Source: Tachypleus tridentatus
Lineage: Eukaryota; Arthropoda; Merostomata; Xiphosura; Limulidae
DNA: 64,000 nucleotides
NCBI RefSeq assembly: GCF_004210375.1
Contig: NC_134825.1
Coordinates: 72,655,558-72,719,557 of the forward strand
Direction: 5' to 3'
Below the pieces are notes generated by a model. That model did not search any database. It worked only from the letters and a program-made list of their open reading frames with translations, and was not told where the DNA came from. The position numbers were made by a program, and so were the translations under genes. Shown piece after piece: positions 1 to 12,432 of this stretch (position 1 is the first letter of the stretch; each line of letters begins with the position of its first letter).

Positions 1-51
1 CAAATATTCATAACATTACAAAAGTAACGATTTCCCTTTAATTTCACGTCC

Positions 52-301
52 GGCATGGCCAGGTGGTTAAGGCGCTCAACTCGTGATCTGAATGAGGGTC
101 GCAGGTTCGAATACCCTTCACATCAAATATGCTCTCCCTTTCAGCCGTGGGGAGCATTATAATGTGACGATCAACCCCACTATCCGTTGGTAAAAGAGTA
201 GCCCAACCAGTGGGTTGTGATGACTAGCTGCCTTCCCTCTAGTCTTACGCTGCTAAATTAGGGACGGCTAGCTTTGCGCAAGATTCAAAAACAAACAAAT
301 A
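52..301 (+). mobile_element. SINE-1 copy
   Basis: tRNA-like head (GGCATGGCCAGGTGG A box, GGTTCGAATAC B box) and the common body ending CAAAAACAAACAAA. A 3-base insertion sits in the anticodon arm. Confidence 0.9.
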
Positions 302-784
302 ACTGCTTAATTTTTTACAGTTTATCACACGAAAAATCTTTAACAAATTAAAAAGAACCTATCAAAAAAAAGTCACAAATTGTCTCAAACTATCCACTAG
401 TTCTTATCACTTCTTTCGTTGACAAACAAAGTTTTAAATTCAAATATCAAATTCAAAAATTAATCAAAGTGTACTACCCATAATATAAGCTCCGTTTAGT
501 ACTTACTCCAACATTAAGAATTAAAATATCCTTAAAACCAGGGATGCCTTACCCATTCGTGTGTGCTCGGGGTTCGTGTATAAATACACTTGTGGTAGCT
601 GTAAAGCTACACAATACTGGTAAAACTAAACTTCACCTACAAACAGGTGCACATGAGCACATAGACATTTCAGTTAAACGTGAATATAAGCTAACTATTC
701 CACCCGAATCTTGTATCCAAGTGTACAGTAACAATAACATCCATATTCTAGAAAACTTTAAAATTCTCAACTTAAGAACCACAA
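302..784. other. AT-rich DNA without recognised feature
   Basis: The 82-codon frame at 544-792 runs into the satellite and has no family resemblance. Nothing else is seen. Confidence 0.5.
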
Positions 785-2811
785 TACTGTGAAAAATATC
801 GATCAATTAGCACTTCTGTATATTATCAACCATACTCTGAATACACCGAACGTTTAGTCCTCTTATATTGTTCAAACTTTACTATGAAGAGACTGAGCAC
901 TTAGCAGTGTAATACTTTGTAAACACTACTATGAATATACAGTGAACATTTACACCTGTTGTACTTATTAAATGGTACGATGAATATACTGGACACTTAG
1001 CACTGCTATACATAATAAACACTGCTATCAAAATACTGAACATTTAACAGTCTTATTTATTACAAAAATACTATGAACATTCCAAAGATTTAGCACTGTT
1101 ATATTTTATATAGAGAAATATGAAAACAGTGCACTTTTACCTCTGCTATATTTCATAAACAGCACAACGAATATTCTGAATATTTAGCACTTTTATATTT
1201 GATAAATAGTAATACAAGTGTACTGAACACTTAGCACTGATATATAACAGAAATGGTACTATATTATAAATATACTGAAAATTTAACTTTATGTTTCACA
1301 AACGTTGATATGTTTTATGATATATTGAACATTTAGTAACACTATATATTTTTAAACAGTACTATGAATATACTAAACATTTAACACTGCTATATGCTAT
1401 GAACAATACTAGTAGTATACTCAACAATGAGCTCTATTATGTATTATAAACAGTACTAGGGATATACTGCTCATATAAATGTGTTACGTATTGTAAACAG
1501 TACCATGAATATATTTCACTTTTTGCATTGCTATATTACATGAAGCGCACTATGAATATGTAGTGAACGTTTGGAACTGTTATACTTATTAAATGGTACG
1601 ATGAATATACTGGGTAATTAGCACTGCTGTATATTATAAACACTGATATCAAAATACTGAATTTTGCGATTTTAGCGATTTTATGTATTGTAAACAGTAT
1701 TATGAAAAGTCTGAGCACCTAGCACTGCTATATTTAACAAACTACTTTAAATACGTTCTGAACATTTACCAGTCCCATGCTTTATAAACAGTACTATGAA
1801 TAAACTAAATATTTAGAACTTACATATTTTATGAACAATACTATCATTCTACTCACCATTTGGCACTATTATGTACTAAAGACAGCACTACGAACATACT
1901 GAACATTTAGCAAATCTGTCTTTGATAAATGGTATTATGAATATTTCGAGCATTTAGAAGTGCTATAAAATATAAACAGTACATGAAGATTATGAATGCT
2001 TAGCACTACTAGTTTTAAATAGATCTTTGAATATATTGCACATGTGATACTGTTATATTTTTAAAATTGTGCTTTGAGTACACTGAACAATTATCCATGC
2101 TATATTCTTTAAACACAAGTTTGAATACACTTATATTTCAGAAACAGTTATATGTAAATACTAGAAATTTATCACTGCTACATAAACAGTACTATCAATA
2201 CACTGAACAGTTATCATTGTTATATAGTATTAACAATACTATCAACATTGCAAAATTTAGCATTGTTATATTTTATAAACAATACTATGTACACACTAAA
2301 CACTAAGCACTGCTATGTAATATAAACATTACTATGAATATACTGAAGAATTAGCACTGTTATATTTTATAAACAGTGCTATGAATATATTGCATATTTA
2401 CCATAACTATATTATTTGAATATAAGTTTAAATACTCTGCATAACTGACAATGTTTTATTTTAAATCAGTAATATGTAAATAAAAATTAAACATTGCTAT
2501 TAAGTACTAGGAATATGCTGAATATCTACCATTGTTGTATATTTTAAACAGTACTACGAATTTTTGGAACATGTAGCACTGTAGAACTTGTATTTTGTTC
2601 ATGTATTTTGAATATTTAGCACTCTTATATTTTATAACATTCCCCAATGAAACAGCAAGAGGTCTTCGGATTTGCCCTGATAAAATGAGAGGTTCGATTC
2701 TCTTCGATGAACACAGCATATAGCCCGATAATACTGCTTTGTTTTATAATATATTCCACTTTGAGCAGTGTTATATTTTTTAAATGGTACAACAGATAGT
2801 CTGAACATTTA

Positions 2812-3081
2812 GGCCCGGCATGGCCAAGCGCGTAAGGCGTGCGACTCGTAATCCGAGGGTCGCGGGTTCGCGCCCGCGTCGCGCCAAACATGCTCACCCC
2901 TCCCAGCCGTGGGGGCGTTATAATGTGACGGTCAATCCCCTTATTCGTTGGTAAAAGATTGACCTAACAGTTGGCGGTGGGTGGTGATGCCTAGCTGCCT
3001 TCCCTCTAGTCTTACCCTGCAAAATTAGGCACAGATAGCCCTCGAGTAGCTTTGTGCGAAATTCAAAAACAAACAAACAAA
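2812..3081 (+). mobile_element. SINE-1b copy with target-site duplication
   Basis: Head variant GGCCAAGCGCGTAAGGCGTG and a CGCG-rich B-box region. CTGAACATTTA flanks it at 2801-2811 and 3082-3092, a target duplication within the satellite (the word is also a satellite word). Confidence 0.93.
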
Positions 3082-3493
3082 CTGAACATTTATCGCTGCT
3101 ATAGTCTATGAACAGTATTCTGAACATCTTGCATTGTTAAATTATAATAACATCACTTTGATCATACCACCGAACATTTAGCACTGCTATATATTATAAA
3201 AACTACTATGAACATATTCAACATTTTGTACTTGTTTCGTGAACAGTTCTTAGAATACACTGAACATGTAGAACTATTATATTCTATATATAATACTATG
3301 AATGTATTAAACATTATTTTTATAAACTTCACGATCTGTATATAGAGCAGCTAGCATTACTATATTTTATAAAATGTACTAATAATACAGTGAATAATTA
3401 ACACCATTATATATTATAAACAGTGCTATGACTATACTGTCATTTAACACCGTCATCTATTATAAACAGTACTATAAATGTCCCGAACATTTA

Positions 3494-3626
3494 GCTGTTG
3501 TTATTGTTGTTTTGATTTAAGCACAAAACTACACAATGGGTTATCTGTGCTCTGCTCACCACGGGTACCGAAACCCGGTTTTTAGCGCTTAAGTCCGCAG
3601 TCATACCGCTGAGCCACTGACGGCGA
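3494..3626 (-). mobile_element. SINE-2 copy
   Basis: Reverse complement of a Val-TAC-like tRNA head (CAGTGGCTCAGCGGTATG) with B box GGTTTCGGTACC and the GTGTAG-TTTTGTGCTTAA tail. Confidence 0.88.
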
Positions 3627-3687
3627 ACATTTAGCACTGATATACTATTAATATATAGTGAACACTTACCACTGTTATATTTTATAA

Positions 3688-3928
3688 CGGTCCACTGGTA
3701 ATCTGAGTGTCACAGGTTCGAATCCCCGCCGTATCAAGCATGCTCGCCCTTTCAGCCGTGGGAGCGTTATAATATGATGGTCAATCCCACTATTTGGTGG
3801 TAAGAGAGTTGGTGGTGGGTGTTGATGACTAGCTGCCTTTCCTCTAGTCTTACACTGCTAAATTAGGGACGGATAGCACAGATAGCCCTCGTGCAGCTTT
3901 TCGCGAAATTAAAAAACAAACAAACAAT
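3688..3928 (+). mobile_element. SINE-1 copy, head truncated
   Basis: Begins inside the anticodon arm (GGTAATCTGAGTGTC), then B box GGTTCGAATCC, body and A-rich tail. Confidence 0.9.
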
Positions 3929-4587
3929 ATCTTATAAATAGTACTGTGAATATATTAAGCATTTAGCACTGCTATATGTTGTGAACACTGCTATAAATAT
4001 ACTGAACATTTAACACTGTTATCTTTCATGTACAGTATTTTAATATACTGAACATTTAGCAGTGTTGTGTATTATAAACACTACTATGAATATACCGTAA
4101 ATTTAGCACTATTGTATATTATAGAAAGAGCTATGAATATACTAAACTTTTAGCTTTGCTATATTTCAAAAACGATACTATGAACATACTGATCACATAG
4201 CATTGTTATTTTTTTTACAAACACTGCTCTGTCATATAACATACTGAACATTCAATATTACTACACTGTTCAAACAGTACAGTAAATACGTTGAACATTT
4301 GTTACTACTACATTGTAGAAACCATACAATGAATATGCTAAACATTTAGAATTACTCTATTGTATAAACATTAATATGATTAGAAAAAGGTTTCATAACC
4401 AACCCGTTGTAAAATTTGTACTGTAAATATATAGAACTTTCAGTTTTACTACTTTCTAAAAATAAATTTTGAAACCTTTAATCATCTTTAATTTTTAATA
4501 ATAATACGATGTACAATACAAATATTGTTTTCTTTTTCATACTCGTATAATCTACAAAAGAATCAGTAATATATAATATAATTTTTC

Positions 4588-4875
4588 CTCTTTTTGTTGT
4601 TTCTTTGTTTTTTTAATTTCGCGCAAAGCTACATGAGGGCTATCTGCGCTAGCCGTTTCTAATTTAGCAGTGTAAGACTAGAGAGAAGGCAGCTAGTCAT
4701 CACCACCCACTGCAAACTCTTGAGCTAGTCTTTTACCAATGAATAGTGGGATTGACTGTAACATCATAACACCCCCACAGCTGAAAGGGCGAGCATGTTT
4801 GATGTGACAGATTTTCGAACCCGCGACCCTCAGATTACGAGTCGAACGCTTTAACCCCTTTGACCATGCCGGGCC
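4588..4875 (-). mobile_element. SINE-1 copy
   Basis: Full-length reverse copy from the TTTTTAATTTCGCGC tail to GCCGGGCC. Confidence 0.92.
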
Positions 4876-5553
4876 TTTCCTCTTTTGGAACATCAGTTAC
4901 ATTTTTTAAGCAAATTACTTTACTCTTGGTAATGTTTCAGTTGGATAAATATGATTTTTTTAAAGAAAACACTGCTTCTTGGTTTACAAACTTTGTATGA
5001 AAACATTGGAGCACTAAACTGAGCATTTTGCTAAAGTTACTACATACAGAATATAAATGTATATGTAATATGGCTTTAATCCAAGATTATTGTGGTTGTT
5101 AAGTTATAACCTACATAAATATTTTTTGGCATTTTGCCTAAATGTTCTCTTAAGATTCTAAGATTAAACTAATTTCGAAATAGTATATATTGCAGTGTTA
5201 GCTTCTTTAGTCGTTAAGATAAAGGTTAATATTAATTCTGCCAACGTGTATATGAAAGGTGTATTGGCAATACGACAACTTTTCAAAACATAGCCTTGAC
5301 TGTTGTATTAATTTAAATTTTAGCTTTCATTTGATGATCATCAAATAAATTGGGAATTTTACTAAAGTTAACAGGAACTTGAAGAAATATCTTAGTGCTT
5401 GGTGTTTTTTTTTTTTAATCGTAACGTCTTTAACATATTTAATGCTCACATAAATAGATGCCACATTCAAAAACATGTCAAGAAAGGTCTGTAACCTTGT
5501 GACCCTGACTCTTTGACCTCTTAGAAACTTACTCTCTTCTATCATGATGTAGT
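4876..5553. other. AT-rich DNA without recognised feature
   Basis: No exon, repeat or RNA gene recognised. The minus frame at 5327-5545 includes a poly-T run and has no family match. Confidence 0.5.
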
Positions 5554-5670
5554 TACCCAGTGACAGAGCGGTATATCTGCAAATTTATAGTGTTAGAAAC
5601 TGGGTTTCGATACCCGTGGTGGGCAGGATATAAATAATCCTTTGTGCTTAATAACAAACAACACCAACAA
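5554..5670 (+). mobile_element. SINE-2 copy
   Basis: CCCAGTGACAGAGCGGTAT head, GGGTTTCGATACCCGTGG B box, degraded tail ending AACAACACCAACAAC. Confidence 0.85.
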
Positions 5671-5798
5671 CTTATGATATAAATTTTAAAAATAAATGTA
5701 TATGCTAATTTGAATGGCCTAATTGTATTTATTTTTCGAATTATATCGTAGAATAAAAATAATAAATAATAATAATAACTTAGATGGTGATAGCATTC

Positions 5799-6070
5799 GG
5801 GCCCGGCATGGCCAGGTGGTTAAGGCACTCGACTCGCACTCAGAGGGGCGCGGGTTTGAATCCCCGTCACACCAAACATGCTCGTCCTTTAAGTCGTGGA
5901 GACATTATAATGTGGCGGTCAATTCCACTATTCGTTGGTAAAAGAGTAGCCCAAGAGTTGGCGGTGGTTGGTGATGTCTAGCTGCCTTCCCTTTAGTCTT
6001 ACACTGCAAAATTCGGGACAGCTAGTGCAGATATTCCTCGTGTAGCTTTGCGCGAAATTAAAAAACCAAA
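5799..6070 (+). mobile_element. SINE-1 copy
   Basis: Complete, from GGGCCCGGCATGGCC to the GCGCGAAATTAAAAAACC tail. Anticodon loop changed to CTCGCAC. Confidence 0.92.
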
Positions 6071-6529
6071 CAGACTGCATTTGCAGAAATAACGAACGTA
6101 TTTTAATTAGGCATTTTACTTTAGTCTTTAATGATGCCATAATTTTATTGCTGAGATCTATAAGATAAAAAAACTCAGCCTAAACGTTTGGCTCGTAGAA
6201 ACATGAACGAGTGTACTTGGTGTATTACTTGAAGCGTTTGTGTCACTTTGCAAACACAAAAATCTAAAGTAAATGTATGAACGTGTTTGAAACTCCTTTG
6301 TGTTTTTCGTGTGTGGATCTTATTATATAATTTATATTGATTGTTAGGCCTACAGAAAAAACACTGGATATTGGCCAACTTTAAGACGTTAAGGTGAACA
6401 GGACCCGGTTAGCTTCACTGACTAATTATTAGTTCTATACTGAAGCAATGAAAACTGGGTCCTAATGAGAACTCACATTGAAAGAGAAAAAATAATTAGA
6501 CATACGCCTTCTTATCAATAACTATAAGT

Positions 6530-7345
6530 TTAAGTAGTTGAACGAGGTTACAAGTAGGTAATTATGTGTGTATTAGTTATCATATAATTTAATATTGCTG
6601 GACAGGCTGTAATTAGTAAGTTACCATGTAAATCTATTATTTGAACAAGGTTATAGTTTACAAATCACCATGTTACTCAATCTAGTTGGACCAGATTATC
6701 ATTAGTTCTTTTCATGTAGTTGAGCTAATTGGACCAGACTATGGTTAGTAAGTTACCAAGATGACATAGTTTTATAAAATTATCGTTATTACGTTATCAC
6801 GTAAGTTTATATAATAATAATTCGGTAAACAACTTATAAGTTGTGTTTTCTAACTTATTATTGTGTTAACATGATGTTAAACTGACTCACGTAGCTTTGC
6901 ACAGATGAACGAAGTATAGTTACTAAATTACAACGAAAATTGATTCAGTCAGATATAATGTTAGTTAGTACGTTTATTTATTTGTTTGAAGTCAAGCAGA
7001 AAGCTACACAATGGGTTATCTGTGCTACACCTACCAGGGGTATCGAAACCCGGTTTCTAGCGTTAGAAGTCTACAAACTTTGTTTAGAACTGAATACAGA
7101 TCAGTGCTATTATAATTATAAACAGTATTATTCATAATACTAGTAGCACTGGAAGAAAGTTAGTAAGTGTCATATAAACGGGTGTAAGCCAACAAAGTTA
7201 TAGATAGCAAATTATAAATTTGCAGGGAATTATAGTTAGTAAGTTATTACATAAACTGATATAATTTGATGAAGTTACAGTTGGTACGTTATGATATCAA
7301 TTGATATAATTTCACGAAGTTATAGCACGTAAATTATCAGATAAG
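6530..7345. repeat. Second decayed tandem array, ~45-55-bp unit
   Basis: A motif like TTATAGTTAGTAAGTTATCA recurs near 6607, 6650, 6740, 6914, 7195, 7228, 7274 and 7316 with diverged spacers (TTGATATAATTT...). A SINE-2 at 6975 splits it. Confidence 0.65.
6975..7080 (-). mobile_element. SINE-2 copy
   Basis: Reverse copy with CTACACAATGGGTTATCTGT tail and GGTATCGAAACCCGG B box. Confidence 0.85.
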
Positions 7346-7389
7346 TTGACGTGTTCGGGTGAATATACATAGTATATTTATTTTTCTTT

Positions 7390-7665
7390 GAAACTTTTTT
7401 TTTTCATTTCGCGCAAAGCTACTCGAAGGATATCTACGCTAGCCGTCCCTAATTTAGCAGTGTAAGACTAGAGGGAAAGCAGCCAGTCATCACCACCCAC
7501 CGCCAACTCTTGGGCTACTCTTTTACCAACGAATAGTGGGATTGACCGTCACATTATAACTCTCCCACAGTTGATAGGGCGAACATATTTAGTGCGACGG
7601 GGATTCGAACCTGCAACCATAAGATTACGACTCAAACGTTTTAACCCACCTGGCTATGCCGGGCC
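7390..7665 (-). mobile_element. SINE-1 copy
   Basis: Full-length reverse copy ending at GCCGGGCC. Confidence 0.92.
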
Positions 7666-7749
7666 GCTCATTGAAACTTTGAGTATATATCTTCTTTTGG
7701 GATACGAATGACACGAGAATTCAATGTTCACATTTTACACTATTTTCAT

Positions 7750-7981
7750 TGCTCGACATGACCAAGTGGTTAGGGCTCTTGACTCGTAATCTAAGAGCCG
7801 CGGATTCTAATCCCTATCACACTAAGTATGCTCGCCCTTTCATCCGTGTGGGCGTTATAATGCTTCAGTCAATCTCACAATTCGATGGTAAAAGGGTAGC
7901 CCAGTACTTGGGGTTGGGGGTGATAACTAGCTGTCTTCTCTCTAGTCTTACATTACCAGCGCAAATAACAAATAAACAAAA
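7750..7981 (+). mobile_element. SINE-1 copy with 3' deletion
   Basis: tRNA-like head and body present, but the CTAAATTAGGGACGG to AGCTTTGC stretch is missing before CGCAAATAACAAATAAAC. Confidence 0.88.
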
Positions 7982-8306
7982 CACTCTTTTAAAGGAATAA
8001 ATAGAATATTTGTAATATATTACTCTTAGGAGTAAGACTTTCTTGTTGTTGTTGACGGTCTTTATTCTGACCCAGCTGTTATCCATTGTACAAAACTTTT
8101 GCTATTTGTAATACACGAAATTTTAGTTTGTTTTGAAATCTGACGGCATAAGATAGAGTGCAGAACCGAATTCTACTATACTAGTTCATCCAGATTTGGC
8201 TCATAATAATCTACGTTTGAAGCAGAAATAACCCTAATGTAATTCTTTCGCAGTAGTATTTGGTTTTAAAAAATGTAAGAAAGAGCACAGATGTAACACC
8301 AGACTA

Positions 8307-8310
<4 letters not shown>

Positions 8311-8347
<37 letters not shown>
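8311..8347. repeat. AT dinucleotide microsatellite
   Basis: About 18 AT units. The open frames through it on both strands are not genes. Confidence 0.95.
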
Positions 8348-8348
<1 letters not shown>

Positions 8349-9989
8349 CATTGTACTACTTTGTAGTTTTCTGATTCTCTTTATGATGCGTTTTATAACA
8401 AGTGAGATTCCAATAATTACTTTTTCGGTTAAAGTGGAGGGAAAAATTTCCCCGCTCTTTTTACTTTTCGTGATAGCCACTGATTTAGCTGTCGCTGCTC
8501 TAGAATGAATCATATAGAACACTGACTGTTAGTTCTATTACATTACATCATTTAAAAGCAAAAAAGATGTTAAAATATCTCAAAAAAAGAATTATCTTTA
8601 ATCCATTCTGAATTCATTGTTCTTTCTTATTTCTACTTATGTTATATATGTACAAGCACACATCCATACATCCATTCATTCACTCATGTATATAACAATG
8701 CGTCATTTATTTATGCATAAAGGTGAGAGTGATATTCAACTGACCTTCAGTCCATGTAGTTCGCTAAGAATCTCAAATCCTTCTGGTCACGTACGTTGTT
8801 CCTTATCTATCCCCTGCTCACGTCCGACAGGAGGAGCTTACTGTGATCCGTTTCTTTGTCACGTGCCAACAACCACCCTCAAGAATGTCGCCATGAAAAG
8901 AAACTCCGAGTGGCTGAAAATAAAGGCTTGAATCAGCAGTTTAATGAAGACCGACACAAACATTCTATAAGTTAGACGAACTTCAATCTGAATTTAAAAC
9001 TTCCGACTAGATCGTGAAAGGGAATGGCGTTGCTGACTGCCCTTAAATCCAAAGTTGACCTTTGTCACTATAGCTACATATCAATAGTGTCGCCAGTCCT
9101 CCCTCGGTCTGCATCAGATGTTTTTAAAATGGTAAATCTAACTCACACCATTCATTGCAACAAGCTTAGGGCGATTTTCTTTTAATGATTATGCTGTAAA
9201 CCTAGTTTATTTTTTGTAGCTGGTCCCCTAAATAATATTTACTGAATGATCTTTTAAAACATGTATGAAATGAACCAACTTTCTTTTCTTGGTGAACCGT
9301 TATATGTGTTTTCACCAGGTTTCTTTGAACTGAGGATCAAAGAATGGCTCAAACTATATATAATAACCAAGGGAAAACTATGTTTCACTTAATATACGTT
9401 GAACAGTAAGTACTGTGTTTAATGTTTACAAAACTCGTTTATAGTAATTAATTTTAAAACATTAACTTGTTATATTATAAAAGATGAAAACATTTTTCAT
9501 TGGTGATTCATTCATTTTTTCTGAAATTTTACTTTTTATTGTTTATATACAACTTCCACATGATAAACAGAAAACTGGTAAAATTTAATAGATGTATTTT
9601 AAATGCGAGGAGATAACATTTTTATATGTAATCAACTTCACAATTAGTTCCTTTAACACAAATGAAGTGCCAAAACTTTCTTGATAACGGATTTTAATGT
9701 CTGGTGTTTAACCCTGTTGGACGGCATCCCAATGGATAATAACGTTAGTTAACGCGACTGATTTGTTTTATAATAAACACTGAATAAAACTAAATTTTTA
9801 CAGATTGTATGGATGTTTAAGTATCCATTTCAGATTTTCTTTACCATTCAAGTATAAGAGCAGGAGCTTGACTGAAAACGATGAACTCCAACGTAATCTA
9901 ACATTAGATATAAGAAAATAACCAAAACGGATTTAATTATTAAATCAAATTTATTAGCTATTCAGACTCAACAAAAAAAAATTGAGCTA
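8348..9989. other. Intergenic DNA, slightly GC-richer at 8.7-9.1 kb
   Basis: No exon with convincing splice sites and no SINE. The 104-codon frame at 8617-8931 has no recognised motif. A short word near 9027 resembles one near 24075. Confidence 0.4.
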
Positions 9990-10067
9990 ATCTTAAAATC
10001 AGAGGACTTTGAAATGTAATTAGTTGATATCTTAAAATCAGAGGACATTGAAATGTATTTAGTCGAT
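9990..10067 (+). repeat. Two tandem 39-bp units
   Basis: ATCTTAAAATCAGAGGAC-type units at 9990-10028 and 10029-10067 differ at three bases. Directly precedes the 55-bp array. Confidence 0.9.
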
Positions 10068-10081
10068 AAATAAAAGAACTT

Positions 10082-11093
10082 ACGTTATCAATCTGACATC
10101 TTTAAGGATTTCAGTAGCCGTGTCTTAAACTGGGTGACGTTATCAATTTTACATCTTTAAGGATTTCAGTGGCCGTGTCTTAAACTGGGTGACGTTATCA
10201 ATTTGACATCTTTAAGGATTTCAGTAGCCGTGTCTTAAACTGGGTGACGTTATCAATTTGACATCTTTAAGGATTTCAGTAGCCGTGTCTTAAACTGGGT
10301 GACGTTATCAATTTGACATCTTTAAGGATTTCAATAGCCGTGTCTTAAACTGGGTTACGTTATCAATTTGACATCTTTAAGGATTTCAGTAGCCGTGTCT
10401 TAAACTGGGTTACGTTATCAATTTGACATCTTTAAGGATTTCAGTGGCCGTGTCTTAAACTGGGTGACGTTATCAATTTGACATCTTTAAGGATTTCAGT
10501 GGTTGTGCCTTAAACTGGGTGACGTTATCAATGTGACATCTTTAAGGATTTCAGTGGCCGTGTCTTAAACTGGGTGACGTTATCAATTTGACATCTTTAA
10601 GGATTTCAGTAGCCGTGTCTTAAACTGGGTGACGTTATTAATTTGACATCTTTAAGGATTTCAGTAGCCGTGTCTTAAACTGGGTGACGTTATCAATTTG
10701 ACATCTTTAAGGATTTCAGTGGCCGTGTCTTAAACTGGGTGACGTTATCAATTTGACATCTTTAAGGATTTCAGTAGCCGTGTCTTAAACTGGGTGACGT
10801 TATCAATTTGACATCTTTAAGGATTTCAGTAGCCGTGTCTTAAACTGGGTGACGTTATCAATTTGACATCTTTAAGGATTTCAATAGCCGTGTCTTAAAC
10901 TGGGTTACGTTATCAATTTGACATCTTTAAGGATTTCAGTGGCCGTGTCTTAAATTGGGTTACGTTATCAACGTGGCATCTTTAAGGATTTCAGTGGCCG
11001 TGTCTTAAACTGGGTTACGTTATCAATGTGACATCTTTAAGGATTTTAGTAGCCGTGTCTTAAACTGGGTTACGTTATCAATTTGACATCTTT
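10082..11093 (+). repeat. 55-bp minisatellite, about 18.4 units
   Basis: Units near ACGTTATCAATTTGACATCT, TTAAGGATTTCAGTAGCC, GTGTCTTAAACTGGGTG repeat every 55 bp, over 90 % alike. Variant sites (GTAGCC/GTGGCC/ATAGCC and GGGTG/GGGTT) show a higher-order pattern. Confidence 0.97.
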
Positions 11094-11896
11094 GAACAAT
11101 CAATGAACAACACCTACAGAGGACTTTCAGTGTTGTTTGCAATGTTGAAAGCTGCATTAAATAACATCTTTATTAGTGCTAATTTTTAGGTTTTTAAAAC
11201 ATACATGCATGTAAACACATGGCATCCTGACCATTCAGAGGGCTATGTGTGGCTTGGTGGTTAACATACCCTGTCTAAGAATTTGAGGATTTGTGGGTCA
11301 TGACCCGTTGATGCAATTAAGCACTCCACACCTTTAGACTGAGTGTAACCATCCAAACTCGTTATGTGATTAAAAAAGAGAAGGCTTAGCATTGGGAACA
11401 ATCACTCTTTCTCTTGTCATATCATAGCGCTCAAACATTATGGACGATTATAGGTAGCTATGCAGAACATTACGAAACGAAGTAACAGACTATTGAATCA
11501 TGGTTTGTTATTTCGTTGTCCCTCTGCTTACAAGCCATAGATGTTTTGAATTTTATAATATTCTTATGTAAACTTTTAGAAGCTTTGAAGTATGTAGCAT
11601 TTAAGTAATATTTCATGGTTATGTATCTCAGACTTAGAGGATAATCAAATTATTTAAGAGCTGGTAAATTAATAATTAATTATACTGTGCAATTATCATT
11701 GAAGGTGTATACCTAAAATATAAAACTGATATTTCTATTCATTAATATGTTGAGAAACAAAGCTAGTGTTTTTACAACAGAATAAACTGAATGATATCAT
11801 GAAGGTAATAAGGGGTGATTTAGTTACGACTTTCTTTGTTTTTGTGTAGAAGATAAACCGTATTATCATTTGTGTGTCTTTACTTCGAAAAAAATT
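11094..11896. other. Intergenic DNA with a possible tRNA-like remnant
   Basis: At 11250-11320 GTGGCTTGGTGGTTAACA and GGGTCATGACCC resemble worn A and B boxes of another SINE. No gene seen. Confidence 0.3.
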
Positions 11897-12162
11897 GAAC
11901 CCGGCATGGCCAGGTGGGTTAAGATGTGCGACTCGTAATCTGAGGGTCGCGGGTTCGCATCCCCGTCGCACCAAATATGCTCGCCTTTTCAGTCGCGGGG
12001 CGTTATAATGTGACGATCAATCAATCAATGGTAAAAGAGTAAACCAAGAGTTGGCGGTGGGTGGTGATGACTAGCTGCCTTCCCTCTAGTCTTACACTGC
12101 TAAATTAGGGACGGCTAGCGCAGATAGCCCTCGCGTAGCTTTGCGCGAAATTCAAAAACAGA
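11897..12162 (+). mobile_element. SINE-1 copy, intermediate head type
   Basis: GGCATGGCCAGGTGGGTTAA with GTGCGACTCGTAATC and GGGTTCGCATCCCCGTCG, combining 1a and 1b marks. Confidence 0.92.
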
Positions 12163-12191
12163 CCGTCACATTATAACGCCCCCACGCTTAA
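12163..12191 (-). mobile_element. SINE-1 body fragment in reverse
   Basis: GACCGTCACATTATAACGCC is the reverse of the SINE-1 body, abutting the preceding forward copy. Confidence 0.7.
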
Positions 12192-12314
12192 ACATTCGCT
12201 TAAATCACGTGCGGCTTAATGACCACTATATCGTGGTTTACGGATCGAAAGGTTTGAGCAACGATATACCGTGGGTATATGATATATATCATCGACATTT
12301 TATAACATTCTTTA

Positions 12315-12432
12315 GTTACTGGCGATCATGTAAGCGACGGGTGCTGGTTGCTCAAAATCAAGGCTCGATTCCCAGTGGTGGAGAAAGTGAAGATAGCCTA
12401 TTGTGTAATTTTGCGCTGAAAATAAACCTTAA
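12315..12432 (+). mobile_element. Worn SINE related to SINE-2/3
   Basis: GGCTCGATTCCCAGTGGTGG B-box region followed by AGATAGCCTATTGTGTAATT and TTGCGC, the tail shared with the other SINE families. Confidence 0.65.

Larger units (their letters stand above)
785..4440. repeat. Decayed ~48-bp satellite array
   Basis: About 70 diverged copies of a unit close to GAACATTTAGCACTG, CTATATTTTATAAACAG, TACTATGAATATACT in series. Spacing varies around 43-50 bp. SINEs at 2812, 3494 and 3688 interrupt it. Its open frames (1536-1718, 2067-2306) are translations of the repeat. Confidence 0.85.

Noticed and set aside
2067-2306. 79-codon frame
   Set aside because: Repeat peptide of the ~48-bp satellite.
8260-8522. 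Overlapping frames with IYIYIY runs
   Set aside because: They cross an AT microsatellite.
10082-11093. CRISPR-like array
   Set aside because: Units are contiguous with no unique spacers and the host is a eukaryote; it is a minisatellite.
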